Shown here in pieces: positions 48,447-58,905 of a stretch of 64,000 nucleotides of DNA. The position numbers and the translations under genes were made by a program. The notes under the pieces are model-generated. The model was not told where the DNA came from and did not search any database. It worked only from the letters and a program-made list of their open reading frames with translations. The DNA comes from Adenophora triphylla var. japonica (lineage: Eukaryota; Streptophyta; Magnoliopsida; Asterales; Campanulaceae), in assembly GCA_022495995.1 (NCBI GenBank), contig JAFEMH010006979.1:42418-106417 (forward strand), read 5' to 3'. Each line of letters starts with the position of its first letter. The first letter of the stretch is position 1.

Positions 48447-48634
48447 ATCTTCACAAACTTCTCAAGTTCGTGCCCTTGCCTCCCTTCAGGCTGTTGTTGA
48501 GCTCTTCCTTGATTAGCCATATTCTGTAAGAAGGTTCTGAACAAATCCATCATCTCGATGTTCGGATTACCATTACCCCCTTCATTACCAACATTCCCTT
48601 GAGCTCTATGTTGATCATCTTCATTTCCCGCCAT
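48447..48634 (-). pseudogene. Tekay gag N-terminus, separated by Copia-B
   Basis: ATG at 48634 (MAGNEDDQHRAQGN) through DLFRTFLQNMANQGR to KFVKMN, where Copia-B interrupts. The frame continues at 40652 with SFNGDPDPVKAE. This gives the natural Tekay gag start that the left copy lacks. Confidence 0.8.
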
Positions 48635-48721
48635 TATAACTAACACCTGCATCAAACACTCGGCGTCAGTTATCAAACACTCCCCCTTAAACTAGACATC
48701 TACCCTTGACCTCTAGACGAG

Positions 48722-48733
48722 GCTCTGATACCA
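48722..48733 (-). other. Tekay primer-binding site (tRNA-iMet)
   Basis: On minus TGGTATCAGAGC, two bases after the 5' LTR end. Confidence 0.88.
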
Positions 48734-48735
48734 AC

Positions 48736-51261
48736 TGTGGGCACCTGCCCCAGAACCTAACACGTGTCCCGAGTCCTAGAGCCCAAACTCCGAAATACCA
48801 CCTGAACTTTTTCAAAACATTTATACTTGACTTGAAAAGAACTAACTCTACACTTAACATTCAAACACTAACTTGGGATCATCTCCACTTGGAGGAAAAG
48901 GGGTTAAATACTTAAAAAACTTCAAACCACTTATTTACAAACCTTTACAAAAGTTCCATCTACAACTAAGTTCAACAACTACTTACTTAGTTTCCATATT
49001 TACAAAAGTTTAAGTTATAATTTACAAATCTACATAACATGTTTTATGAACAAACTCCAAACAAGGAGAATCAACCAAAATACAAACCATCTAACTCCCA
49101 ACATACCCGACAACCAAAATACTAGCACAAACTCCGCCCCGAACTCACTGGCCTGGTCTGCCTGTCTCAGTTCGATCTAAAACAATAAAGGGAGAAGGGT
49201 GAGAATAAATCTCAATAAGTTATTATGCATGCATCAAGATGCCAAGTAAATGCAACACATATAAGGTGCATATAATCACGTTGGAAAAGCAGTAAACACA
49301 TTCTGTTACCTTGGTTTACCTTTTCCCCGTCTGACCAATAAGTCGTATCATTTGGAGGATATCATTACATCACAACCAATAACATATAACGGAGAGAGCT
49401 ATTATAATAACTCCTCTCTTGTGAACTGCTTAAGGATATTCACATCTCATAAGACCCATTTTTCAGGGAACCATATGAGATAGTAGCAACTCTGTAAGGC
49501 TTTTGGCTCAATACAGATGCTATAACCCCAATCTGTGGCGACAGAAGGGGACAGTCACAGGTATAACGTAATCCGATCACATTAGGTCACACTTTCCATA
49601 ATTGATCGTATTTCGTTATACCCCTAGTCATCAGCTGATTATAACAAGTTCAAGCACATAGTAGATACTTGAAGTAATATCCACCAAAAGGGATGATAAC
49701 ATATCAACATGGTAAAGCAATACTCATGTTAAATCAATAGTAAAGTGCAACATTTATTTCATGAACTAAAAACACTAATATCAATGTATATGAACTCAAT
49801 TGAAGTAGGAAAGTATTACAAACTACTCCTACATAGATCATATGCGATAATATATAACTTCTATAAAGGTCCACATACTATTTACCAAGTTGAAGTTACT
49901 TTGGTTAAGTATAAATCAATGTTACGCAACAAGTTCGTGACAATATTACAAGTACTTCTACTAGTCCATTTTGATCAACTAAAGTATCATTGTGTAGCTA
50001 AAAAGTTCTACTTTAATCTAAGTTAAAGAGTGTTCAAGTTGGTTCTCGTTTGATTAGGTTTTCAAGCCTTGGAAACAGCTTCAGTTCTGCAGAGTAGGGC
50101 ACGACTCGTGCCCCAGGGCACGACTCGTGCCCCTTTACACCCCTCAAAGATTCAGGCATCCCCACAGGTCACGACTTAGTTCATTTACCAGGGGACGACT
50201 CGTGCCCAAGTCTTGCTCAGGGGCACGACTCGTGCTCCCTGTTCAGAATTCAGTACAGAATTTACATTACTTCAGCAAGTGCACCAAAATGACAAACACC
50301 AGTTTTACTCTGTTTTTAAGTGACTCAAAACAGTACCAAATAATAACCAATACCAAACCCAAACCAATTTATACAACTTCTACACTAATTCCACCCTTTA
50401 CCTCATATTGGTACCAACTTTGTACCAAACATTCCATGCAATGAGTTATTTCCAATTCATGATTCCCAAATAAGAACACCAACCCATTTACTTACTATTA
50501 CAACACCCCTTTCATGGAGAATTCAATTTCCCAATTTCAAAACCCATTCTTTCCACTTCAAAAGTGTTTTCCTTTTTATAAAAAATGGTTACAAACATCT
50601 ATAACAACCATATCAATGATTTAACAAGGTTTTGAAGAGAATCCATAATAACTTACTTGAATGATGAAAAATGAAATAATTCTTTGAGTAGCTTTAAATG
50701 ATCCCCTCACTGCCAGGAACCCGAATCTGCCCTTGGATTTGAAAACCGAGAAGTATTGAAGGAGCTAGAATTTTTCTAAGAAGAACCTAGGGTTTTGAAT
50801 GCTTTCTCCATGGAAATGACTTTTGGAGGTGGTGATGACTCTCCCAGGCAAATGAGAATGAAGAAAAGGCTTTCATTGTTTTTACTAATTCCATTTAATT
50901 CATTTTACATAAAAGCTCCTCATTTACTTAATAAGTTTAAAATTAAAATTCTAACTATCCTCATTTATCACTAAACCTTTTAACACTACTAAGCATTTTA
51001 ATAAATTTATCTTTATTATTAATTCATAAGAAGTTTTCATTATTATTCCCTTTAGACCCTAAAACATTCTTTTTAATTCATTTTCATCCCAATTTCACAT
51101 AAGTTAGTTAATGCCCAATCTAACTTATTAAATCCAAACAAACATATGAATAGTCACATAAAGTCAAGTAAAATCATAAAATGCACAAAATGAAATATTT
51201 CTACCCGAACCCCACGTACTTAACAAGTAATTAAATAGTGCCTAATATCGGGGTCGTCACA
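48736..51261 (-). repeat. Tekay 5' LTR
   Basis: 2,526 bp, pairs with 33861-36366. GGGCACGACTCGTGCCC is doubled here (50097-50113 and 50116-50132), while the other LTRs have one copy at this place. Confidence 0.92.
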
Positions 51262-51304
51262 CCCTAAATCTCTGTTCTTACAGCAATGGCATATACTGAA
51301 GCAC

Positions 51305-54300
51305 ATGGCTTTTTTTATCAAGCCTGATTTCTATAATCATGAAGTTGGTGACCTCATCAAAACCCTGCTGAAATCCAACCATCTATGCAAAATGATGGAA
51401 GCTCAACCTCCTATTTACGAAAAATTGTGCAGAGAAATTTACATGACTGGAGAAAGACTGTTAAATGGAGCCATTCGAGCCAATATTGAGGGGACTGAGA
51501 TTCATGTGTCTCCCAATGTTGTGTCCAAAATCTACAACATCCCAATGAAAGATGGAAGTCTCAGCAACCTTTGGGACAGAAAAGACAATACCTTGGAAGT
51601 GTTCTACAAAAGATTTTTTGATGAACCCAACTGCAACTATCAAGTGGTACAGGACAAACCCATTAAAAAGGGGTCCCTTGATTTGTTCAAATCAACCCTA
51701 ATAGATGTTATCATCAAGGGGTTTGATGGGAAGCAATCCTCTTTTGATCAAATCAGTCCCAATGAATGGAAGCAAGCCCTCAGTTTGATGACTAAGGAAG
51801 TGAACTGGAGTGTTGCTCTCTTGCACAACTATCAACTGGCAACATCTCCTTCACCATGGAAGTTCAAGAAGCAAACCCCAAGGATGAACAACTTCAGGTT
51901 CATGAGTCGTATTCTACACCAACTGATTCCAAAGCTAAACCCTCCTCTAAAATACAACTGGCTTGAGACTACCAATCTTGTGCAAACAAAGAGTTTCAGC
52001 TTGAGCACATTCAGGCTCAAAGGGAAGAAAAGATTGGATCTTGGGGATAATAGCTCTGGAAATCTTGATGAAACAACACAAAGGCTGAGAGAGAAGACTG
52101 AGAAGGAAATGAAGATGTGGAGATCATTTGGTCCACATGGTAAATGACAAGAGGTCAAAGAGAAAGCATGACAAAGGAGTTGTGATCAAAGAAAATTTTC
52201 AAGGGACTACTCCTAGCAAAATTGGAAAGAGGATTGCCAAAGCTGAAATGAAGAAAACTGGGAAAGGAAAGAAGCTATTCAAGAGAAAGAAGGTGCAAGA
52301 TGTGGTTGAACAAGTGGCTGAGCAAGTGGATGTTCAAGCGATTGACAAAGGGAAATAGATTGTTGAAGAACAACGTGCTGACAGTGAAGAAACTCACTCA
52401 GACCCCATTTTTAATGATATTGATGAATTTGTTGGTAAAGATGAAGCTACTCAAGATGATGAGTATGATGCACAGCCAAGGAGAGCCCTTGTTGAATCCC
52501 TAGTTGATGCTATGCACAGAACAGCCAAGACAGGGCAAACATCTGGGACAGCTATGAATGCCCAAGGTCTGACAGCTAAGGTTTATGAACCTGCTAGAAC
52601 TTCAACTGAGGTAACTCCTACCCCCTCTCCTTCAGTAAATACCTTCTCTAGGAAGAGAAAATTGGATAAGAATGCTCCCCTCTCCAAAAAGCTGAAACCA
52701 AATACCCCTCATCCCTCACTAACCAAAGAACAATCAAGTTCACCCCCTATCTCTATAGCCCAAGAAATACTCAACCTGAATTCTTCCAACCTGAGCTCAA
52801 ATGAGCCATGTGTTGAAAATGCAAGGGGGAACACCTCTGATTCTGAAAAGGATGACCTTCAGTTAAGGGGAAACAACAGTCATCTATCCCCTAATCTGAC
52901 AGCTAAGCCTTCCCCATCCCAATCTTCACCTATTTCCAGTCCTTCTGATCCATCACCCATTCCTGAAAATATCCTCAGAGCTTCTGAAGGATTGACTTTT
53001 GAAGGTCACTCTGATTTGCTTCCCACAGTCATCTCCTACTTGAGGACTTTGTTAACTGAAGATGATATGTTAAAAGCACTAGATCTGATCAAAACAAGAG
53101 ATAGGGCCAAGAAATTAAGTAAGCCTGATAGTGAAACCCCATCTAAACCTGTTGAAGTTGTTGAACCCCAATATCCCCCTAAATCTTCCTCTGACAGTGA
53201 ACACCTTCCAGCTTGTGAGCCCTGGATTCTGGACTGTGAAATTGATTTCTATTTTCCCTCAGTCATGGATGCCCACCAAAGAATCAAGGGAATCACTCAC
53301 TTCCCTGAAATTGCCAACCCAAACATCATTGCCAATCCTTGGCTGTTAAGCAAGAATGCCATCATGATCCATGCCAGAAACAGAAGTAGGCTCATCATGT
53401 TTGGGCATGAGGAATGGAAGAAATACAGATCTGCTCTCTCCTCATCCTTCTTTTATACTGCCCCTAGATTACCCAACTTCATGAATTTATCAACCATCAT
53501 TGACTGGGAAGTTTTGTTCTCCCAACTCCTGTCAACAAATCTCAATGAATGCATATACATGCCCTCCTCCCTTGTCTATGCTCTCTGTGTAGACATAACC
53601 AAATAATTTTATTGGATAATATGCAGCAACAAAGCTAAAATCATGGATGTCATTGCCAAGCCAAATCTGACAGTCATGTTTCCCCCTATGACTTTAAAAC
53701 CACCTCCCTTCATTCCCCCAAACACTAGATCTCTCCAATTAAACCTCCCACCAAACTTCAACCCCTCAGCATATGTGCCTCCCTATCATGTAACCATCAC
53801 TGACATGCAAAAATTCACAAGAACCATGATCACCAAGATGAGGCACATCATGGAAGTCTCAGTTGGTGCCAAATCAGAAAAGAAGAAATCCAAAGGAAAG
53901 AAAATTGATTCAGATGAGGAAGCTATCAACCTGGGAAAAAGAGCTTCTGGTGCTGCTTCTAATGTTATTGAGTCAAGTGATGATGAAGAAGATGAGCCAG
54001 TTAAGCAAGTGCATCAGCCTACAACCTCAGCTGTTCTCACTGTCCCTTCAGAACCTCATCACTATCCAGCTCAACCAACCCTCTCTTTGCAGTCAAATCC
54101 TTGCTTCTCTAACTTATTTTCAGGAACCAGAGGTCGAAGCTCTAGAGGAAAGAGTGCTCCCAAATGGGGTACTTTAAGGATAAGGGATGATCAAGAACCT
54201 TTGACCAAAGTTGTCCTCAAGGCAAGACAAGATCACACCTTCACCTATGATGATGAGATGAGCTGGGAATGGAACAATGAGATGTACTACAGAGGTGTAG

Positions 54301-54383
54301 AAGAAAAGATGAGGAAGGAGCTTCTATCTGAAAGAGATGAAATCCTTGCAGCAAGAAGAGAAAGAGAAGAATTTTCTGATTAG
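51305..54383 (+). pseudogene. SIRE-A 3' frame (~1,000 codons, decayed)
   Basis: Frame 1, 51305-52147 (ATG, 280 codons), reads like the plant 'putative transposon protein' domain seen beside Copia/Gypsy pol genes (YEKLCREIYMTG, VSPNVVSKIYNIP, PNEWKQALSLM). A shift near 52130 passes to frame 2, which stays in phase to 54383 apart from a TAG (52356-52358) and a TAA (53604-53606). It has a Lys-rich part, a Ser/Pro-rich linker with a bipartite NLS-like RKRKLDKNAPLSKKLK, a folded-looking segment (52970-53600) and an acidic/charged C-terminus (VEEKMRKELLSERDE). No signal peptide or membrane helix, so an envelope-type role is not supported. This position corresponds to the extra gene of Sireviruses. 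Confidence 0.7.
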
Positions 54384-54578
54384 AAAATTTTTTTTGTTGG
54401 CTAATTGTTCTTTTCTTACTTACTTTTTATCCCCTGTCTTAAACGTATTTTATTTTTGGATAATGTGTTTGTTTTGGATCTTATTATTGAATCAAGAAGA
54501 TTAATTTTTTCTTCATTGGTATATTCAATTCATAAGCTATCTTGCAGGTCATATCTTTATTAGATATATTACTTTGCT
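54384..54578 (+). other. SIRE-A 3' untranslated region
   Basis: T-rich, no gene. Confidence 0.5.
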
Positions 54579-54591
54579 AAAAAGGGGGAAA
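54579..54591 (+). other. SIRE-A polypurine tract
   Basis: AAAAAGGGGGAAA one base before the 3' LTR. Confidence 0.85.
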
Positions 54592-54592
54592 T

Positions 54593-55712
54593 TGTTAGGA
54601 CCTAACTATGTAAACCACATAGTTATATATGGTTTTGACAAAGAAACATATCAAATGTTATCTGACAACCAAGATAACTCATGAACATTGGACAGCCAAG
54701 CCAAAGACTTAACCTGCACATTCCATTAATCATCTTGACAGCAATGATCAAACATAGACAAATCAAATAAATCAATGTATTCAATTACAAAGTGATCATT
54801 AAATGTCAACCATCCAATTCCTTGACTCCTAATCATCCAAATCAAAGAGCTATTCCTGACAGCTAAGAATCTCTACAGAAGAGGTCTCATCCCTCTGACA
54901 GCTATGATCTTCAAAGACAACAGCAATGTGCTATCTCTGTGATGACCAAGGTGTGCCTTGCCCAAATCCCTCAACAGATGTTGCCAGGTCATCTCCATGA
55001 AGATTCTCTACAAGGGTTGCATATTCCAGCCTTTATTATCCAGTCAACAAGGCCCTAAATGCAAACACTGTTTCACCCACCTGCATTCACTGCCTTGTCT
55101 CCTCCAATGGCTATATTCCAGCTTATAAAAGGAAACCTCCAAGACTGAAGACACTCCTCTTCCACACACAACTTTTACAACCTTCCCTTCACCCTTGCAT
55201 ACCTGTAAACCTGCAACCAATCTTCAATCAATTCTGAGACACTTGAGACTGTACTTCAGGCGTATAAACAACATTGTAAAACCACTTAAGACTGACTTTA
55301 AGTGTGTTCTGTAATTTGCTTCGTAACAAGCAAATCCCTAATTGACTGTACCAATTAAGAAGAGGAGGTTCAAGGAACTTGCCTAATCAACCATTGTAAA
55401 TCTTAAAGGGAACTAGATTTAGTGGATTGATCTCACTTGTCAAGGTTGACAGTGAGGATGGACGTAGGAGGAGTGAACTCTGAACCACCTTAAAATTCTT
55501 GTGTCATTTGGTATTATCGCACACAAACACACACACACCTACACACACTTACACCAATCACTTTGTCTTTACTTTATTTCACTTTATTCATTTCGCTGGA
55601 CATTTTACTCTTGCTTTTAGATCAGTTAATATCTGACAGCTAAGATTCATCCTCAGCTGTCAAAGCTTAACTGCCTAATCCTTTTAACTTATTAAGCAAA
55701 CAGGACCTTTCA
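54593..55712 (+). repeat. SIRE-A 3' LTR
   Basis: 1,120 bp, pairs with 25344-26466. TGACAGCT copies at ~54856, ~54896 and ~55634. Confidence 0.92.
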
Positions 55713-56875
55713 GATAAGAATCCTATGGTAGAAAACGCAAACTTTCTTCTCCCGGTGGTCAAATTTTCACTTTTGGCACAGGGAGGTTGGGGTGGAGGGA
55801 GGAGCAGGGCTTGGACCAGAAAAACTGAGAATATACAAATCAAGGAGTCCTCTCAGACTAAAAAAAAAATAAAACTAATGCAGCATAACAACCAGCACAA
55901 CGAATAGAAAGCATAAGCATTCAATGGAGAATAACAACACCCTCGAGACTCTTGGAAAATCTTGCAAAGTTCAACCCTAATGTATACAGAGTATATCATA
56001 CATTTAAATGTATGTTCTAAACTAGGTGTTCACTAGGTTCTCAAGAGCACTTGCTTAATTCCTAGCCATTAAAGGCCACCTTAGTTCCAATCAAGATATA
56101 ATCATCATTATCCTTGCCATCATTATGTACATCCAAGCACTTAGTAAGTCATTTTCACTTTACTATGGTCTAACAAGAGATAGCTTTAAGTGACTCTAGA
56201 GAAAGGGAAGTTAAGAAAGAACACTAGTGAATTCTTCTCTCCTTACGGTAGATGATAAAGCAATCAGCACTAGTTGACTACACCGCTTCTAGACTACAGA
56301 GTAAATGCAAGTATTTGTACACACTGATGGCAGATAACCGATGAGGGAAAGACTGAGCATAAGGTTGATCTTAAGTTGACTTTAAATTGACTTCAAAATC
56401 TGTTTTTAATCCCTAGGAAAGGAATCTAGCAGGATCAAAGAAACGTTGGTCACATATAATAGAAGAGGTAAAAAAAAAATCCTAACAGACATAGAAGAGA
56501 TACTATCAAGTTCACAAATCCAATTGATATGCAACTACAATATCAAATTGACAAATTATAGCGTTATTAGATTTTGAGTAGGTATTTGTACTAGTACTAT
56601 CTATCTTGTCTTCATGCTGCCCTATTAGTTAAATATACAATAACTTGAATGAAATAGTAGAAGAGTTAATAATACAAAATTATTTTGGAAATAAGACTGA
56701 TGATCTCTATCCATGAAAAGTGGCTGATGTCCTAGTTCAGATCTTGCCTCCCGATCAAATAGCCAAGTGAGGGGATAATTTTTTCTCTTTATATATGCAC
56801 GACAGAACAGTTCAAGAAAAGTAGGCATGTGGAAGATAATTTACCACTTAAATGATAAAATACCATGCATCTTAC
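55713..56875. other. Host intron, right part
   Basis: AT-rich unique DNA between SIRE-A and exon C. On minus the intron starts GTAAGA at 56875. No coding or repeat feature is seen. Confidence 0.5.
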
Positions 56876-57036
56876 CTAGTTGAATCATTTGCAAACTTGC
56901 TTCCAAATCATGCCGATATCTACTAGAGCTGGAACTTTTGCAATAGATCAACTTTAAGTAAGCAGCCTCTATGCATTTATAAGCCAGTGCACCAGCAGCC
57001 ATTTTTTTCTGTTTTCCACATTCTTGCGCACAAGTT
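56876..57036 (-). CDS. Exon C of host CW-type zinc-finger-like gene
   Basis: 161 nt with acceptor ACATGCAG and donor GTAAGA. With the last two bases of exon B it reads ETCAQECGKQKKMAAGALAY then KCIEAAYLKLIY ... LEASLQMIQL and leaves one G for exon D. The phases close exactly on both sides. It matches the conserved helical C-terminal region (AALAYKCMEVAY-type) of the CW zinc-finger family as I know it. Confidence 0.72.
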
Positions 57037-57498
57037 CTGCATGTCGGGTCAAGTGGAAACCAAAATTGAATAGAGGTTACACAGATACACGGAATACATA
57101 TATTAAAGTTAAATAGTGTCACAGATAACCACAGAGACGAACAAAGTTCAAAGCATACTCAACAAATGAAGGCACGCGCATACAAAAAATTAGAATTAAT
57201 TTAATTCTTTAATCAACTGTCTTGTAGTAAGAACTACAATATTAGACATTAGTAACTCTACATTGTTCATAATGGTAACATAAGTTTCAAATTAAAGCCA
57301 AAAATAAAGAGAATCCAACAGAATACTAAATCAACAATGTAGCTTGATCTATATAAAAGGCTGAACAATGCAAACCAAGAGATATAGTGAAGCTGTATAA
57401 GATGACAACAAACATAGATAAAGCATAGATGTATTAACCTTGAGAAGGTAAAATGTGACAACAATACTCCATCCTAGTAAACAGAAATATTTCCTTAC
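57037..57498. other. Host intron between exons B and C
   Basis: AT-rich, bounded by GTAAGG and CAG on minus. Nothing else is seen. Confidence 0.5.
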
Positions 57499-57653
57499 TC
57501 GCAAAGTTTGGCACTAATACTATAAACTTGCATCTGGTCCATTTCTACCCGTCTGCCATAACTGCTGCAGGCTTCTAGAAGCGAAGCACATTGAAGAAAC
57601 TTCAAAGCAGCTTCAAAATATGCTTCATTATGCCCAAAATCATGTCCAGCATC
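57499..57653 (-). CDS. Exon B of host CW-type zinc-finger-like gene
   Basis: 155 nt. Reads DAGHDFGHNEAYFEAALKFL then QCASLLEAC ... QMQVYSISAKLCE, acceptor TCTTGCAG, donor GTAAGG, phase 0 in and 2 out. The YFEAALKFL and ASLLE phrases are family hallmarks in my recollection. Confidence 0.72.
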
Positions 57654-57923
57654 CTGCAAGAAATGATAAATAGGACCAAGATTTAGATAGTGAAATGGCC
57701 TAACAAGAGTTATTTTGTTCCTTTTCCATCAGCACAATAGAATGGCTTTTATTGTAAGAATAATAAAGAAACATGAATAACGTGGTCAAAGAAGATATAA
57801 TTGACTGAAGCATATAAAAGGCTTAATGCCAGGGAATGAAATGGCAACACTAGCAAACTGAAAAAAACATGATAAAATTTTTCCAAAGAGAAAAATACTC
57901 ATAAAAGAACAACAAAAATAGAC
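57654..57923. other. Host intron between exons A and B
   Basis: AT-rich. The donor at 57923 on minus is GTCTAT, weaker than the other donors. Confidence 0.45.
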
Positions 57924-58234
57924 CTTAACACGATCTGTAAAGTCTTTTGCCGCTTCTGCTTCTTTCAATGTATTTTTAGCTGCTTGCCCAGTGATGTCCT
58001 CCTTCACAGCACAAGAGACACTGGGAGCTTGAACCACAGAACAATCAAGTGCCATGTTTCCAACACTATGGTGAACCCCAGGTCGCTTCAGCACCTTCGA
58101 CACCCATCATGGGAACCGCCAGATGGGTGGGATTTAAGACCACTTCCTTCCCTGGATCTTGATAATGGCTGGCGCACATGAGCTAATTCATCTGCCTTAC
58201 CTAGAGGACATTGACTAAATATGACTCTAGAACC
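57924..58234 (-). CDS. Exon A of host CW-type zinc-finger-like gene, one-base frameshift
   Basis: From acceptor CTTTTCAG the minus strand reads GSRVIFSQCPLGKADELAHV to SGGSHDG, then must change frame at a GGG run (~58107-58109) to continue VSKVLKRPGVHHSVGN ... EAAKDFTDRVK up to exon B. Both halves read sensibly in the family, so a single base is missing here, either truly (pseudogene) or in the consensus. Confidence 0.6.
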
Positions 58235-58511
58235 CTGAAAAGATTATTAACACACAGAGCAATAACAGAAATACATAAATCACCCAAAAGCTAAATAAAA
58301 CTCAAGAAGCCAAATCAAGAAGCAGACTCATCAATCTCAACCTACAAAGTTAAAAATTATATATAAATTACATCTATGAATCTAATAAAATCAAAAACCA
58401 CAGATCATCCACAATCTTTAGATAAATCACAATATCATCCACGGGGAAAAATTAATGAAACATCATTAAATAAGAACACTTATCTCCCTCTCTCTAAAGG
58501 GAAGAGCTTAC
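58235..58511. other. Host intron upstream of exon A
   Basis: On minus it begins with a good donor (GTAAGC near 58511) touching the CACTA insertion. AT-rich, nothing else seen. Confidence 0.4.
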
Positions 58512-58514
58512 CAA

Positions 58515-58905
58515 CACTACAAGGAAAACCGAAAATAGAGACGGAAAATTAGAGACGGACAGAGTCTGTAGCTAATTTGGAGACAGACCCAAAAACTAGA
58601 GACAGATTCTGAATCTGTTTCTAATTTAGAGACGGATTCAACATCCGTCTCTAAATTTTAGAGACGGGTTTTGTATATGTCTCTAAATTAGAGACAGATT
58701 CAGAATCCGTCTCTAAATTAGAGACAGATTCAGAATCCGTCTCTAAATTATTGACAGATTCAGAATCCGTCTCTAAACTTCAGAGACAGATGTTGAATCT
58801 GTCTCTAAATTAGAGACAGATTTTAATTCGTCTCTAATTAAGAGAAAGATTTTTGAATCTGTCAATAATTTAGTGACAGATTCAACATCTGTCTCTAAAT
58901 TTGAC
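58515..58905. mobile_element. CACTA (En/Spm) terminus with subterminal repeats
   Basis: Begins CACTACAAGGAAAACCG, the CACTA-type terminal sequence, followed by more than ten direct and inverted copies of GAGAC(G/A)GATTC / GAATC(C/T)GTCTCT typical of transposase-binding subterminal repeats. Possible 3-bp target site CAA at 58512-58514. No opposite terminus (ending in TTGTAGTG) is found to the window end, so the element continues outside or is truncated. Confidence 0.75.

Larger units (their letters stand above)
33861..51261 (-). mobile_element. Tekay/Del chromovirus, complete, hosting Copia-B
   Basis: LTRs 33861-36366 and 48736-51261. The TSD CCCTA is perfect (33856-33860, 51262-51266). It reads on minus: 5' LTR at right, tRNA-Met PBS, gag (split by Copia-B at 40658-48441), pol, PPT, 3' LTR at left. 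About 9.6 kb without Copia-B. It is inserted in the 3' non-pol region of SIRE-A. Confidence 0.93.
25344..55712 (+). mobile_element. SIRE-A: ~13-kb Sirevirus-type Copia element, hosting Tekay and Copia-B
   Basis: 5' LTR 25344-26466, tRNA-Met PBS, gag, pol, antisense frame, long 3' frame, PPT and 3' LTR 54593-55712. Flanks are GATAG (25339-25343) and GATAA (55713-55717), a 5-bp TSD with one mismatch. Removing the Tekay insertion (33861-51261 plus one TSD) leaves ~12.96 kb, very long for Copia. LTRs differ by a few percent by eye, consistent with the oldest insertion in the nest. It lies within an intron of the host gene, in the opposite orientation. Confidence 0.9.

Noticed and set aside
48722..48733. 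tRNA-Met-like word as a tRNA gene
   Set aside because: Only the primer-binding stretch is present next to an LTR; no cloverleaf can be drawn.
51305..54383. Envelope-like gene of SIRE-A
   Set aside because: No signal peptide or transmembrane helix is visible; NLS-like and Ser/Pro-rich parts argue against it.
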